From contig NZ_CP066796.1 in the NCBI RefSeq assembly GCF_017161565.1, positions 868,001-932,000 of the forward strand: DNA of 64,000 bases, read 5' to 3'. Below are positions 26,979-37,177 of the stretch, in pieces (position 1 is the stretch's first letter; every line of letters begins with the position of its first letter). The stretch comes from Erwinia amylovora (GTDB lineage Bacteria > Pseudomonadota > Gammaproteobacteria > Enterobacterales > Enterobacteriaceae). A program made the translations under genes and the position numbers. The notes beneath the pieces are model-generated. The model was not told the origin of the DNA. It searched no databases and was given only the letters and a program-made list of their open reading frames with translations.

Positions 26979-29609
26979 ATGAGCAAGAGCACTGCGGAGA
27001 TTCGTCAAGCGTTTCTCGACTTTTTCCAGAGCAAGGGACATCAGGTTGTAGCCAGTAGCTCCCTCGTTCCTCACAATGACCCGACGCTGCTGTTTACCAA
27101 TGCCGGGATGAACCAGTTTAAAGACGTATTCCTTGGTCAGGATAAGCGCAACTATACACGCGCTGCCAGTTCGCAGCGTTGCGTACGCGCAGGTGGTAAA
27201 CACAACGATCTGGAAAATGTAGGTTATACCGCTCGCCATCACACCTTCTTCGAGATGCTTGGCAACTTCAGCTTTGGTGATTACTTCAAGCATGAAGCCA
27301 TTGCTTTTGCCTGGGAACTGCTGACCAGTTCCCAATGGTTTGGCCTGCCGAAAGAAAAATTATGGGTTACCGTTTACGAGACCGATGACGAAGCCTTTAA
27401 TATCTGGGAAAAAGAGATCGGCGTGCCGCGTGAACGCATCATTCGCATCGGCGACAATAAAGGCAGCGCTTACGCTTCTGATAACTTCTGGCAAATGGGC
27501 GATACCGGTCCATGCGGCCCATGCTCTGAGATCTTCTTCGACCACGGCGACCATATCTGGGGCGGCCCGCCAGGCAGCCCGGAAGAAGACGGTGACCGTT
27601 ACATTGAGATCTGGAACATCGTCTTTATGCAGTTTAACCGTCAGGCTGACGGTACTATGTTGCCGCTGCCCAAGCCTTCTGTCGATACCGGGATGGGCCT
27701 TGAGCGCATTACAGCCGTGCTGCAGCATGTCAATTCCAACTATGAAATCGACCTGTTCGCCCAGCTGATTCAATCAGTGGCACAGGTAACCGGTGCAACG
27801 GACCTCAGTAACAAATCACTGCGCGTTATTGCCGACCACATCCGTTCATGCGCTTTCCTTATTGCGGATGGTGTGATCCCATCCAATGAAAACCGCGGCT
27901 ATGTATTGCGTCGTATTATTCGCCGTGCGGTGCGTCATGGCAACATGCTGGGCGCGGAAGGAACCTTCTTCTACAAACTGGTGGCTCCGCTGATTGCCGT
28001 TATGGGCGCAGCCGGTGATGACCTGAAAAGCCAGCAATCACAGGTTGAACAGGTGCTTAGAACTGAAGAAGAGCAATTTGCAAAAACGCTGGAGCGCGGT
28101 CTGGCACTGCTTGATGAAGAGCTTGAAAACCTGCAGGGCGATATGCTGGATGGTGAAACCGTATTCCGTTTATATGACACCTTCGGTTTCCCGGTCGACT
28201 TGACCGCAGATGTTTGCCGTGAGCGTAACCTGAAAATTGATGAAGCAGGATTCGAGCGTGCGATGGAGCAACAGCGTCAGCGTGCGCGTGATGCCAGTGG
28301 TTTTGGCTCCGATTACAACAATGTGATCCGCATCGATCAGGCATCAGAATTCAAAGGTTACCAGCAGTTGCAACTTAATGCCGCGATTAGTGCCATCTTC
28401 GTTGACGGGCAGGCTGCTAACACGATTAGCGCCGGTCAGGAAGGGGTTATCGTGCTTGATGCCACGCCGTTCTATGCTGAATCAGGTGGCCAGGTTGGTG
28501 ACACCGGTAAGCTACAAGGCAACAGCGCCAGCTTTATCGTCAGCAACACTCAGAAATACGCACAGGCGATTGGTCATAGCGGTAAGCTGGCTATTGGCGA
28601 GCTGCGTGTCGGCGATTGCGTGGCGGCACAGGTTGACGAGGCGCGTCGTGCGCGGATCCGTCTCAACCACTCGGCAACCCATCTGCTGCATGCGGCTTTA
28701 CGCCAGGTGCTGGGCCAACATGTGTCGCAGAAAGGTTCGTTAGTCAATGATACATATCTGCGTTTTGATTTCTCGCAGTTCGAAGCCATGACGCCGCAGG
28801 AAATGCGTCAGGTAGAAGAGATCGTCAATGCTCAGATCCGCCGTAACTTGCCGATTGAAACCAATATTATGGAGTTGGAAGCGGCTAAAGCTCACGGTGC
28901 CATGGCGCTGTTTGGCGAGAAGTATGATGACCATGTGCGCGTTCTGAGCATGGGCGACTTTTCGACTGAGCTGTGCGGCGGCACGCATGCCAGCCGTACC
29001 GGTGATATTGGCCTGTTCCGTATCACCTCTGAATCTGGGACTGCGGCGGGTGTGCGTCGCATCGAAGCGGTAACAGGTGAAGGTGCGCTGGCGTTACTGT
29101 ATAGCCAGAATGAACAGCTGGTGGATATTGCTCAGCTGGTGAAAGCCAATCACAGCAATCTGAATGAAAAAGTTCGTGCGCTGATTGACCACGCGCGCGC
29201 GCTTGAAAAGCAGTTACAGCAGTTGAAAGATCAGCAGGCTGCGCAAGAAAGTGCATCCCTTAGTAGTAAAGCCATTGCGGTAAAAGGCACCAAGCTGCTG
29301 GTTAGCGAACTGAGTGATGTAGAGCCGAAAATGCTGCGTACGATGGTAGACGATCTGAAAAATCAGCTTGGTTCGGCGATTATTGTACTGGCAACCGTTG
29401 CCGACGGCAAAGTCTCTCTGATTACCGGTGTAACGAAGGATCTGACCGACCGTATCAAAGCGGGTGAGCTGGTAGGTGAACTTGCTCAAAAAGTAGGCGG
29501 TAAAGGCGGTGGCCGCCCTGATATGGCTCAGGCGGGCGGTACGGATGCAATGGCTTTGCCGGCTGCATTGGCCGGCGTTGAGTCATGGGTTGCGGCGAAA
29601 CTGTCCTAG
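26979..29609 (+). CDS. alaS: Alanyl-tRNA synthetase
   Basis: The ATG at 26979 gives 876 residues, the same as E. coli AlaRS. The class II catalytic domain is N-terminal ([15 protein letters not shown], motif 1-2 region). The editing domain carries the [12 protein letters not shown] and [13 protein letters not shown] zinc motifs. The C-terminal DHH-linked domain with a coiled coil and the [15 protein letters not shown] tail is intact. It attaches alanine to tRNA-Ala and clears mischarged Ser/Gly. The open frame extends upstream to 26898, but there is no ribosome site there. Confidence 0.99.
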   Translation: MSKSTAEIRQAFLDFFQSKGHQVVASSSLVPHNDPTLLFTNAGMNQFKDVFLGQDKRNYTRAASSQRCVRAGGKHNDLENVGYTARHHTFFEMLGNFSFGDYFKHEAIAFAWELLTSSQWFGLPKEKLWVTVYETDDEAFNIWEKEIGVPRERIIRIGDNKGSAYASDNFWQMGDTGPCGPCSEIFFDHGDHIWGGPPGSPEEDGDRYIEIWNIVFMQFNRQADGTMLPLPKPSVDTGMGLERITAVLQHVNSNYEIDLFAQLIQSVAQVTGATDLSNKSLRVIADHIRSCAFLIADGVIPSNENRGYVLRRIIRRAVRHGNMLGAEGTFFYKLVAPLIAVMGAAGDDLKSQQSQVEQVLRTEEEQFAKTLERGLALLDEELENLQGDMLDGETVFRLYDTFGFPVDLTADVCRERNLKIDEAGFERAMEQQRQRARDASGFGSDYNNVIRIDQASEFKGYQQLQLNAAISAIFVDGQAANTISAGQEGVIVLDATPFYAESGGQVGDTGKLQGNSASFIVSNTQKYAQAIGHSGKLAIGELRVGDCVAAQVDEARRARIRLNHSATHLLHAALRQVLGQHVSQKGSLVNDTYLRFDFSQFEAMTPQEMRQVEEIVNAQIRRNLPIETNIMELEAAKAHGAMALFGEKYDDHVRVLSMGDFSTELCGGTHASRTGDIGLFRITSESGTAAGVRRIEAVTGEGALALLYSQNEQLVDIAQLVKANHSNLNEKVRALIDHARALEKQLQQLKDQQAAQESASLSSKAIAVKGTKLLVSELSDVEPKMLRTMVDDLKNQLGSAIIVLATVADGKVSLITGVTKDLTDRIKAGELVGELAQKVGGKGGGRPDMAQAGGTDAMALPAALAGVESWVAAKLS

Positions 29610-30038
29610 TTTCTCACAACAATTTGAGCTACAGAAAGATGGCAAAGTCGTTAAGCCCGATGAACTTATGGCTTACTGTGTTTCAGGTTAACTCAACCCT
29701 GCCCGGAGCAGATTCAGGCCCCGGGCAGAGTGGCCAGGCCCTGTGATGGGGCGTTTAACGCAGTCGGGATGCCTGCAGCGTCAAATAATGTGGTAAAAAC
29801 ACGTATCGCAAAGAGGTGTAACGAGGGAAAAGCTCTGGTGCTTATTACCGACAATGCGCCCCTGTAATCATAAAGTCGGGTTGATGACGTGGTTTTCGGC
29901 TAAACTAAATATTAGCGGAATGTATTGGTAGCCAGGTGCACGACGAGTGTATTTGCCTTATCCAGCGTTTAGCGTTATATGATGGATAATGCCGGGACGC
30001 AGTGAACCCGACTCTTTTAATCTTTCAAGGAGCAAAGA
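29610..30038. other. alaS-csrA intergenic region
   Basis: No gene is supported over 429 bases. An inverted repeat CTGCCCGG/CCGGGCAG at about 29699-29728 may end alaS transcription. The rest should hold the csrA promoters, which are multiple in E. coli. A good ribosome site, AAGGAGC, lies just before csrA. Confidence 0.5.
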
Positions 30039-30224
30039 ATGCTTATTCTAACTCGTCGAGTTGGTGAAACCCTCATGATCGGTGATGAGGTGACTGTAAC
30101 TGTGCTGGGAGTCAAAGGTAACCAGGTACGTATTGGTGTGAATGCCCCTAAAGAAGTCTCGGTGCATCGCGAAGAGATCTATCAGCGTATACAGGCCGAA
30201 AAGACGCAGCAAACGAGTTACTAA
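30039..30224 (+). CDS. csrA: Carbon storage regulator CsrA
   Basis: A 61-residue protein nearly identical to E. coli Csr[19 protein letters not shown] and the binding residues near the C terminus ([10 protein letters not shown]) are intact. It binds GGA motifs in mRNA leaders and controls translation and stability. In Erwinia relatives (RsmA) it represses virulence and secretion genes. It lies between alaS and the tRNA cluster, as in E. coli. Confidence 0.99.
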   Translation: MLILTRRVGETLMIGDEVTVTVLGVKGNQVRIGVNAPKEVSVHREEIYQRIQAEKTQQTSY

Positions 30225-30232
30225 CGCATCCT

Positions 30233-30258
30233 GCGCCTCGCTCTTTGTAGCGAGGCGC
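30233..30258 (+). terminator. Hairpin after csrA
   Basis: A 9-bp stem GCGCCTCGC / GCGAGGCGC with an 8-base loop begins 8 bases after the csrA stop. The following TATCGTTCC is only weakly T-rich, so termination may be partial. Confidence 0.6.
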
Positions 30259-30581
30259 TATCGTTCCTGGCTTTATCTTCTCCACCTCTGCCTGCTTTCC
30301 TCTTCCAGCTGGCCCATTCTTCCATTTTTCCGTCAGGTTTTTCCATTAAGCTGGTTTAGGCACAGCCTCGCCGTTGGTAGCTCTTCGGCATTCTTTGTTG
30401 ATTAATCACTCTTTTTGTCGTCAAAATGGTCACATTGCGTGGCATTTGTGCAATCAAACACCACTGGCAAAAAAAGCGGGAGAAATTGTTTGACTTACAA
30501 CGCCCAGGAAGTAATATGTGCGCCACGCAGTGCCGATGAGCAGTCAGAACGCTAAGAAGCACAACTCGAAAGAGTGCTAGT

Positions 30582-30674
30582 GGTGAGGTGGCCGAGAGGC
30601 TGAAGGCGCTCCCCTGCTAAGGGAGTATGCGGTCAAAAGCTGCATCCGGGGTTCGAATCCCCGCCTCACCGCCA
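30582..30674 (+). tRNA. serV: tRNA-Ser (anticodon GCT)
   Basis: A 93-base class II tRNA with a long variable arm, encoded CCA end and the anticodon GCT in CCCTGCTAAGGG. It heads the same Ser-Arg cluster as serV in E. coli. A 320-base stretch without a gene precedes it. Confidence 0.97.
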
Positions 30675-30678
30675 TTTT

Positions 30679-30755
30679 GCATCCATAGCTCAGCTGGATA
30701 GAGTACTCGGCTACGAACCGAGCGGTCGGAGGTTCGAATCCTCCTGGATGCACCA
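30679..30755 (+). tRNA. tRNA-Arg (anticodon ACG), copy 1
   Basis: A 77-base tRNA with TTCGAATC T arm and encoded CCA. The anticodon ACG lies in GGCTACGAACC. It corresponds to the argV/Y/Z/Q family, whose A34 is edited to inosine. It starts 4 bases after tRNA-Ser. Confidence 0.97.
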
Positions 30756-30868
30756 TATTTTGCAGTACCGGAAGCAACCTTGGGTTGGCATGCTTGAGAA
30801 GTCGTCACGGCCAGCGCCAGGGAGGATAACGTTGCTTTAGCAACAGCCCTAAAGGGACAGGCAAAGCC

Positions 30869-30890
30869 GAATCATCCTCCCGGATGCACC
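30869..30890 (+). repeat. Degenerate copy of the tRNA-Arg 3' end
   Basis: The bases read GAATCATCCTCCCGGATGCACC, close to the last 20 bases of the neighbouring tRNA-Arg (GAATCCTCCTGGATGCACCA). No 5' part remains. It looks like a relic of a lost or recombined tRNA copy. Confidence 0.5.
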
Positions 30891-31002
30891 GTATTGCTAA
30901 AGCTGATTATAGCTTGTTCAGCTTTGAGTCGTATTAATGCGGAATTAACTTTCCGCACCAAAGTAAGTTAGCAGCACACTGTGTTGTACGAGAATTAAAA
31001 AT

Positions 31003-31079
31003 GCATCCATAGCTCAGCTGGATAGAGTACTCGGCTACGAACCGAGCGGTCGGAGGTTCGAATCCTCCTGGATGCACCA
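31003..31079 (+). tRNA. tRNA-Arg (anticodon ACG), copy 2
   Basis: Identical over 77 bases to copy 1, with encoded CCA. Confidence 0.97.
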
Positions 31080-31132
31080 TTCTTGGGTCTCTCCCTCAGT
31101 TTTGCGCTTTACCCCTCACAATAAATTTAAAT

Positions 31133-31209
31133 GCATCCATAGCTCAGCTGGATAGAGTACTCGGCTACGAACCGAGCGGTCGGAGGTTCGAATCCTCCTG
31201 GATGCACCA
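31133..31209 (+). tRNA. tRNA-Arg (anticodon ACG), copy 3
   Basis: Identical over 77 bases to copies 1 and 2, with encoded CCA. E. coli has four such genes here and this window has three plus relics. Confidence 0.97.
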
Positions 31210-31551
31210 TATTCTGTCACATTACAGACATCCTTGCGTTGGCACGAGGCAGAAGTCGCCACGGTCGCCCCTTGCGGCATTACGCTGCTTTTACAACCAC
31301 CCGCAGGTTAATGCGTAGCCAAATAATCCTTCAGGATGCCTGGCCTTACTTGTTGTAAACCGATGGTTTTTCTACGGCAGCGCCCGTAACTCCCCGTGAT
31401 GAGTATCAATTCCCCTGCCAGACTTCTTCTTTAGCACCGATCGGATTTGACGTCTTCACGACTATCAAAATGTTGCTGCTGCACTCACAAAGCGACAATC
31501 ACGCTGCTTTTAAGCTAAAGTAATCACTCCGCTATCATGATGGACACAAGA
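31210..31551. other. Intergenic region after the tRNA cluster
   Basis: No gene is supported. The start resembles the spacer after copy 1 (similar CTTGCGTTGGCA and GTCGCCACGG pieces), and AATAATCCTTCAGGATGCC at 31322-31340 is a weak relic of a tRNA-Arg end. Confidence 0.4.
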
Positions 31552-32118
31552 ATGTACGATGACTACGATGGCTTGATCTTCGATATGGATGGCACCATTC
31601 TCAACACTGAGCCAACTCACCTCCTCGCCTGGCGTCAGGTTCTGGTGCAATACGGGCTGGACTTTGAAGAAAAGGCTCTTGTCGGCCTGAGTGGCTCTCC
31701 GGCCTGGCGGATCGCACAGGCGATCCTCATCCATAATCAAAGCGATCTCGATCCTCATCAGCTGGCTGCTGAAAAAACGCGACTATTGAAAACCATGCTG
31801 TTTGACACCGTACAGCCACTGCCACTTATTGAAGTGGTGAAAGCTTACAAGGGACGTCGACCAATGGCGGTAGGGACCGGTAGTGAGAACGCGATGGCAG
31901 TTGCGCTGTTGCAGCACCTGAGTTTGCACAATTATTTCGATGCTATCGTCGGAGCAGACGATGTTAAACGTCATAAGCCCGAACCTGATACATTTCTGCG
32001 CTGCGCCGAATTAATTGGCGTCCCTGCTGCGCGCTGTGTGGTGTTCGAGGATGCAGACTTTGGCTTACAGGCGGCACGCGCTGCAGGAATGGATGCGGTG
32101 GATGTCAGACAACTGTGA
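31552..32118 (+). CDS. yqaB: HAD-family sugar phosphatase YqaB
   Basis: I start at ATG 31552 (MYDDYDGLIFDMDGT), giving 188 residues as in E. coli; ATGs at 31537 and 31540 are in frame alternatives. The catalytic DxD motif is FDMDGT, the second motif is VGTGSEN, and FEDADFGLQAARAAGM is the metal-binding motif. E. coli YqaB removes phosphate from fructose-1-phosphate and 6-phosphogluconate. It shares GTGA with yqaA. Confidence 0.95.
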   Translation: MYDDYDGLIFDMDGTILNTEPTHLLAWRQVLVQYGLDFEEKALVGLSGSPAWRIAQAILIHNQSDLDPHQLAAEKTRLLKTMLFDTVQPLPLIEVVKAYKGRRPMAVGTGSENAMAVALLQHLSLHNYFDAIVGADDVKRHKPEPDTFLRCAELIGVPAARCVVFEDADFGLQAARAAGMDAVDVRQL

Positions 32119-32543
32119 GTGAGTGGTTGTCTTATGTTTCGATGTTGACCAGTAGTTTCTTCAGCGCCACGTTATTGCCCGGCAGTTCGGAAGCAGTGCT
32201 GGTCGGACTGATGCTGGCAGACAAGATTTCTGTCAGCGCGCTGGTGATAACTGCTGCACTGGGTAATACCCTGGGAGGTTTAACCAACATTGTTATTGGC
32301 CGTTTTATACCGCAAAAAAATCAGGGGCGATGGCACGGTACAGCCGTGCTATGGCTAAGGCGTCTGGGGCCGGCTGCACTGCTTTTCAGTTGGTTACCTG
32401 TTATAGGTGATCTGCTATGCGTTGTTGCCGGATGGCTACGTTTTCCCTGGCTGCCGATGGTGATTTTTCTCGCCATCGGTAAGACCTTACGCTACATCTT
32501 GCTGGCGGCCGCAACACTTCAGGGCATGGAATGGTGGCATTGA
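32115..32543 (+). CDS. yqaA: YqaA inner membrane protein (DedA/VTT-like)
   Basis: A 142-residue membrane protein starting with GTG inside the yqaB stop. The conserved SATLLPGSSEAVL and GNTLGGLTNIVIGR motifs identify the YqaA family. Three or four hydrophobic segments are visible. The function is not established; it may be co-translated with yqaB. Confidence 0.92.
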   Translation: MSEWLSYVSMLTSSFFSATLLPGSSEAVLVGLMLADKISVSALVITAALGNTLGGLTNIVIGRFIPQKNQGRWHGTAVLWLRRLGPAALLFSWLPVIGDLLCVVAGWLRFPWLPMVIFLAIGKTLRYILLAAATLQGMEWWH

Positions 32544-32615
32544 TTCGCTTTCAGGCGGCGCTACGATTAAGATTATGCTTAACAATAATAAGTTTTCTCA
32601 CAGCGGGAGGTCAAT

Positions 32616-34175
32616 TTGATCCCGGATTTATCTCAGGCCCTTTTATGGTTGGAAGCTCATCCTGACGCACTGAAAGGCATCGGTCGCGGTATCGAGCGTG
32701 AAACGCTGCGCGTCAGTCCCGATGGATTCCTGGCAACCACCGCTCACCCGGCTTCCCTTGGTTCGGCCTTAACGCATAAGTGGATAACCACAGACTTCGC
32801 GGAAGCGTTGTTGGAATTCATTACGCCGGTCGATCGGGATATCGATCATCTGCTGGCATTTTTACGTGATATCCACCGTCATGTCGCCCGTGAGCTTGGC
32901 GAAGAGCGTATGTGGCCAATGAGCATGCCGTGCAGGGTAGACCCCGAGCAGGATATAGAACTGGCGCAATATGGCTCTTCAAACATCGGTCAGATGAAAA
33001 CGCTTTATCGCCAGGGGCTGAAGAATCGCTATGGCGCGCTGATGCAGATCATCTCCGGCGTGCACTACAACTTCTCCCTACCGCTCTCTTTCTGGCAGGC
33101 GTGGGCTGGCGTAAAAGATGCGGAAAGTGGTAAAGAGGCGATCTCCGCGGGTTATCTGCAACTGATACGTAATTACTATCGTTTTGGTTGGGTGATCCCT
33201 TACCTGTTCGGTGCTTCTCCGGCTGTCTGTTCATCCTTCCTGCAGGGTAAAGAGAGCACATTGCCGTTCGAGCGCAGCGATAAAGGCCTGCTGTCACTGC
33301 CGTTTGCAACCTCGCTGCGCCTCAGCGATCTTGGCTACACCAATAAGTCGCAAAGCAGTCTGGAGATGACTTTCAACCACCTGCCAGACTATATTGCAGG
33401 TCTGAAAGCGGCGATTAAAACCCCGTCAGAGGAATTTGCCGCGATGGGGGTAAAGAACAGCGCTGGCGACTGGCTGCAGCTGAACACGAACGTGCTCCAG
33501 ATAGAAAATGAGTTGTATGCGCCCGTCCGTCCTAAGCGAGTTACGCGATCGGGAGAAGCGCCCTCCGACGCGCTACAACGCGGTGGCATTGAATATATCG
33601 AGGTGCGTTCACTGGATATCAATCCGTTCTCACCGACAGGTGTGGACGCCGATCAGGTGCGTTTCCTCGACCTGTTCCTTATCTGGTGTACGCTGGCAGA
33701 TGCGCCGGAGATGAACAGCGCCGAGCTTGCCTGTACGCGCAAGAACTGGGATCTGGTTATTACTGAAGGGCGCAAGCCCGGACTCACTCTCGTTATGGGC
33801 TGTAGTGAAACACAGTATGCGCTGGTTGATTTGGGGAAAATGCTGTTTAACGATCTGCGTCGCATTGCGGAAACGCTGGATAGCCAGGGCGACAATCAAC
33901 TTTATCAGCAAGTGTGTGACCGTCTGATTGCATCCTTTGATGACCCGGATTTGACCTGTTCCGCGCGTTTTCTGCAAATGCTTAAAGAGAACGGCATCGA
34001 AGCGACCGGGCTGGCACTGGCCGGGCAATACCGCGCCCAGCTGTGCGCAGAACCACTGGAGGTGTTGACCGGGCAGCGCTTTAGCGATGAAGCGCAACGT
34101 TCGCGGTTCAGTCAGCAAGAAACAGAAGAAAGTGATACGCTTAGCTTCGAAGCCTTTTTACAAAGCAAAAGCTAG
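32616..34175 (+). CDS. gshA: Glutamate-cysteine ligase
   Basis: A 519-residue enzyme, with TTG as the start after GGGAGG, as also used by E. coli gshA (518 residues). The N terminus reads [20 protein letters not shown]. The ATP-dependent ligase core ([25 protein letters not shown]) is intact. It makes gamma-glutamylcysteine, the first step of glutathione synthesis. Confidence 0.98.
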   Translation: MIPDLSQALLWLEAHPDALKGIGRGIERETLRVSPDGFLATTAHPASLGSALTHKWITTDFAEALLEFITPVDRDIDHLLAFLRDIHRHVARELGEERMWPMSMPCRVDPEQDIELAQYGSSNIGQMKTLYRQGLKNRYGALMQIISGVHYNFSLPLSFWQAWAGVKDAESGKEAISAGYLQLIRNYYRFGWVIPYLFGASPAVCSSFLQGKESTLPFERSDKGLLSLPFATSLRLSDLGYTNKSQSSLEMTFNHLPDYIAGLKAAIKTPSEEFAAMGVKNSAGDWLQLNTNVLQIENELYAPVRPKRVTRSGEAPSDALQRGGIEYIEVRSLDINPFSPTGVDADQVRFLDLFLIWCTLADAPEMNSAELACTRKNWDLVITEGRKPGLTLVMGCSETQYALVDLGKMLFNDLRRIAETLDSQGDNQLYQQVCDRLIASFDDPDLTCSARFLQMLKENGIEATGLALAGQYRAQLCAEPLEVLTGQRFSDEAQRSRFSQQETEESDTLSFEAFLQSKS

Positions 34176-34184
34176 CGCCAAAAG

Positions 34185-34263
34185 AAAAAGGCCACGTCAC
34201 TGTGGCCTAAATTAACATCTCTGTTGTCAGGGATGAGATGATGATAACAAATACGCGTCTTTC
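34185..34263 (-). ncRNA. micA: MicA small RNA
   Basis: On the minus strand between gshA and luxS, where E. coli micA lies, the RNA would begin GAAAGACGCGTATTTGTTAT, matching the conserved 5' seed region of MicA. It ends with a terminator stem GGCCACAGTGACGTGGCC followed by T5. MicA acts with Hfq to repress ompA and other porin messages when the envelope is stressed. A sigma-E-type promoter precedes it. Confidence 0.9.
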
Positions 34264-34269
34264 ATATAC

Positions 34270-34297
34270 TGAGACGTCTGGCGATCGAGAAAGTTTC
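34270..34297 (-). promoter_or_regulatory. micA: Sigma-E-type promoter of micA
   Basis: On the minus strand GAAACTT (34297-34291) and GTCTCA (34275-34270) are separated by 15 bases, close to the sigma-E pattern GGAACTT-N15/16-GTCNAA. The RNA start at 34263 lies 6 bases downstream. Confidence 0.8.
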
Positions 34298-34335
34298 ATC
34301 GCATCAAAAATAAATCAATTTTTTGAGGTAACCAT

Positions 34336-34851
34336 ATGCCATTGCTGGATAGCTTTACCGTCGATCACACCATCATGGCTGCTCCTGCCGTGCGCGTAGC
34401 CAAGACTATGCAGACTCCTCATGGCGACACCATCACGGTTTTCGACTTGCGTTTCTGTCGTCCCAACAAAGAAGTGTTGCCTGAGCGCGGCATTCACACG
34501 CTGGAACATCTGTTTGCTGGCTTTATGCGCGATCACCTGAACGGCAACGGTGTGGAAATCATCGATATTTCTCCCATGGGATGCCGTACCGGTTTTTACA
34601 TGAGTCTGATTGGCGTGCCGGACGAGCAGCGTGTGGCCCAGGCGTGGAAGGCGGCGATGGGTGATGTGTTGAAAGTTGCCGACCAGCGTCAGATCCCCGA
34701 GCTGAATGAGTATCAGTGTGGTACTTATGAAATGCACTCGCTGGATGAAGCGCAGGATATCGCCCGTCATATCATCGAAAAGGATATTCGCGTTAACCGC
34801 AACGATGAGCTGGCACTGCCAAAAGAGAAGCTGAAAGAACTGCATATTTAG
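34336..34851 (+). CDS. luxS: S-ribosylhomocysteine lyase LuxS
   Basis: A 171-residue enzyme, the same length as in E. coli. The iron/zinc ligands are in HTLEH and the CGTYEMHS motif. It cleaves S-ribosylhomocysteine to homocysteine and the precursor of autoinducer-2. It starts after a GAGGTAAC ribosome site. Confidence 0.98.
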   Translation: MPLLDSFTVDHTIMAAPAVRVAKTMQTPHGDTITVFDLRFCRPNKEVLPERGIHTLEHLFAGFMRDHLNGNGVEIIDISPMGCRTGFYMSLIGVPDEQRVAQAWKAAMGDVLKVADQRQIPELNEYQCGTYEMHSLDEAQDIARHIIEKDIRVNRNDELALPKEKLKELHI

Positions 34852-34867
34852 TCAGTTGCCAGAAGAG

Positions 34868-34896
34868 AAAAGGCGGCCATAATGTGGTCGCCTTTT
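34868..34896. terminator. Terminator between luxS and corB
   Basis: AAAAGGCGGCCA pairs with TGGTCGCCTTTT and is followed by TT, so it can serve luxS; on the other strand it ends in T as well and may serve corB. Confidence 0.85.
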
Positions 34897-34914
34897 TTAC
34901 CGGGGCAAATCGGG

Positions 34915-36200
34915 CTATGAACCGATAGACTCTTTCAGCGGTTTTTGTGGCGTAATGCGCACCTGCTTAATCATGTTCTCCTGAACATCAAGAATATCTA
35001 CCGCGTAATGAGAAATATGAACGGTGACCCCCGCTAACGGAATATCCTGAATTTCCTCCAGGATCATACCGTTAATGGTGCGGGCATCCGCTTCCGGCAG
35101 TGTCCAGTTAAACACCTTATTCAGTTCGCGAATGTTGGCGCTGCCTTCGATAAGTACCGAACCGTCGTTTTGCGGCATCACTTCTTCTGCCAGCGTGGGC
35201 GACATCGAAGTGGTGAAATCACCCACAATCTCTTCGAGGATATCTTCAATGGTGACCAGGCCTTTTACGTCGCCATATTCATCGACTACCAGTCCGACCT
35301 TTTCTTTATTGCGCTGGAACTTCACCAGTTGTACGTTCAGCGGGGTGCCCTCCGGCACGTAGTAGATCTCATCCGCTGCGCGCAGCATCACCTCTTTGGT
35401 GAACTCTTTTTCTCCGTCATCAGGCGATAGGCCTCGCGCACGCGCAGCATACTGATGGTGTCGTCGAGCGAGTCGCGATACAGCACGATGCGGCCATGCG
35501 GCGAGTGAGTCAGCTGGCGCACAATGGATTTCCAGTCATCGTTAATATTGATACCGACGATCTCATTGCGCGGTACCATGATGTCATCGACATTGACCTT
35601 CTCCAGATCCAGTACCGACAGCAGCATATCCTGGTTGCGGCGCGACATTAACGAACGTGATTCATAGACAATGGTGCGCAGTTCTTCCTTGCTCAAAGCG
35701 CCGCTGATAGCACCCTCACTGCTGATCCCCACCATGCGCATCAGCAGGCGTGTAATCGTATTCAGCAGCCATACCAGCGGCATCATCACCACCTGAAGCG
35801 GCCCCAGCAGGATGCTACTGGGAAAGGCGACCTTTTCCGGATACAGCGCCGCAACGGTTTTCGGCAGTACTTCAGAGAAAATCAGCACCAGAAAAGTTAA
35901 TACGCCAGTAGCAATTGCCACGCCGGCATCACCGTACAGGCGCATACCGACAATCGTCGCCAGCGCCGAAGCCAGAATGTTCACCAGATTATTGCCAATC
36001 AATACCAGGCTGATAAGACGGTCAGGACGGCGCAGAAGTTTCTCAACGCGGCGTGCGGCGCGGTTGCCGTTCTTAGCCTGATGACGCAGCTTGTAACGGT
36101 TAAGCGTCATCATGCCGGTTTCGGAGCCGGAAAAGTACGCTGATACCAGAATCATAACGACCAACGTAATAATCAGGGCAGTGGTTGAAACATGTTCCAA
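34915..36200 (-). pseudogene. corB: CorB/YfjD magnesium/cobalt efflux-type membrane protein, apparent frameshift
   Basis: Two frames on the minus strand together give a 428-residue CNNM/CBS protein. The first (36200 to 35388) has the membrane DUF21 part and the first CBS domain and ends SSPKR. The second (35391 to 34915) begins in the next frame at MLRAADEIYYVPEGTPL and carries the second CBS domain and the CorC_HlyC domain. E. coli reads LMSEKKEFTKEMMLRAADE here, so one base is missing in AAAAAG near 35409 (five A where six A would restore the frame). It could be a real loss or a base-calling error. It is followed upstream by ypjD. Confidence 0.85.
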
Positions 36201-36220
36201 GAGGGGTCCTTGTGGCTAAA

Positions 36221-37012
36221 TCAGGAGGTCAAAAGGTGCTGTAGCAGGCGGCTACCGAAGTAGGACATAGTGAGTAAAAATGCGCCGCCGCAGTTGAACC
36301 ACACCACGCGCCTGCCGCGCCAGCCCTCATGGTAGTGGCCCCAAAGCAGCAGGATATAAAGGAACCATGCAGCGATTGACAGCACCGCTTTATCAATATT
36401 TTCGCGGCTGAACAGGTCGTGCATAAAGAATAATCCGGTGCACAGCACCAGCGTAAGCAGCACAACGCCAATCTGAGTAATGTGGAACATCTTGCGTTCG
36501 ATAGTCATCAGTGGAGGAATATCGGTATTAAATGCCAGCTTCTTATTTTTCAGCAACCAGTCAATCCAGGCGAGCTGTAACGCGTACAGCGCGGCAATAA
36601 TTAAGGTGGCATAAGCAAACAGCGCCAGGCCAATATGCACCATCATCCCCGGTGTGGTTTCCAGATGGGTAATGAAGGCATTGGGAACAAAGGTGGCGAA
36701 CGCCAGGTTGATCAGCGCAAAGCTGTACACTACTGGCAGCAGGATCCAGCCACGGTTACGAGAGGCGACAATGGTCATTATAAAACAGATAAGCAGGCTC
36801 ACCAGTGAAGCAATATTCAGCAGGCTAAGGTTTTGTCCGCCATTCAGAACAAAAATACGCTGTTCCAACGCCACGGCATGGCACACCAGGGCAACGACGG
36901 CGGAGAGCACCGCCAGACGCCGCCATGTGCTGTTTTTGCGCAGCAGGCTGGGAATGATCAGGGCAAGGCTGAATGAGTAGGCAAATAGCGCCAGAATCGC
37001 AATTACGGACAT
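36221..37012 (-). CDS. ypjD: YpjD/CorE inner membrane protein (CcsA-like)
   Basis: The start is taken at 37012 (MSVIAILALFAYSFSLAL), giving 263 residues, the same length as in E. coli. It has eight or so membrane segments and the cytochrome-c-assembly-like motif region SIERKMFHITQ-type (TIERKMFHITQIGVVLLTL) and LWGHYHEGWRGRR. It lies 20 bases upstream of corB and divergent from ffh. Confidence 0.95.
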   Translation of the reverse strand: MSVIAILALFAYSFSLALIIPSLLRKNSTWRRLAVLSAVVALVCHAVALEQRIFVLNGGQNLSLLNIASLVSLLICFIMTIVASRNRGWILLPVVYSFALINLAFATFVPNAFITHLETTPGMMVHIGLALFAYATLIIAALYALQLAWIDWLLKNKKLAFNTDIPPLMTIERKMFHITQIGVVLLTLVLCTGLFFMHDLFSRENIDKAVLSIAAWFLYILLLWGHYHEGWRGRRVVWFNCGGAFLLTMSYFGSRLLQHLLTS

Positions 37013-37177
37013 AGCTTTCGTCAGATACCGACCGGATAGGGAAAAAATCAGTATAGCGTCAGCAACGGCTGGCTCCAAACGATCTCATCGCATATGGCTG
37101 AGATCCCAGCGGGATCATGTTATAATCGCTTCAATTGTGTCGCCACGGCGGCCTCTCATTACGTTGAGCGAGAGACG

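Noticed and set aside
27340..27773. Overlapping open frames on both strands inside alaS
   Set aside because: alaS is intact and explains the sequence; these are shadows.
30679..31209. Three identical 77-base repeats with spacers, resembling a repeat array
   Set aside because: They are tRNA-Arg genes with clear cloverleaf parts and unequal spacers, not a CRISPR array. No CRISPR was seen in the window.
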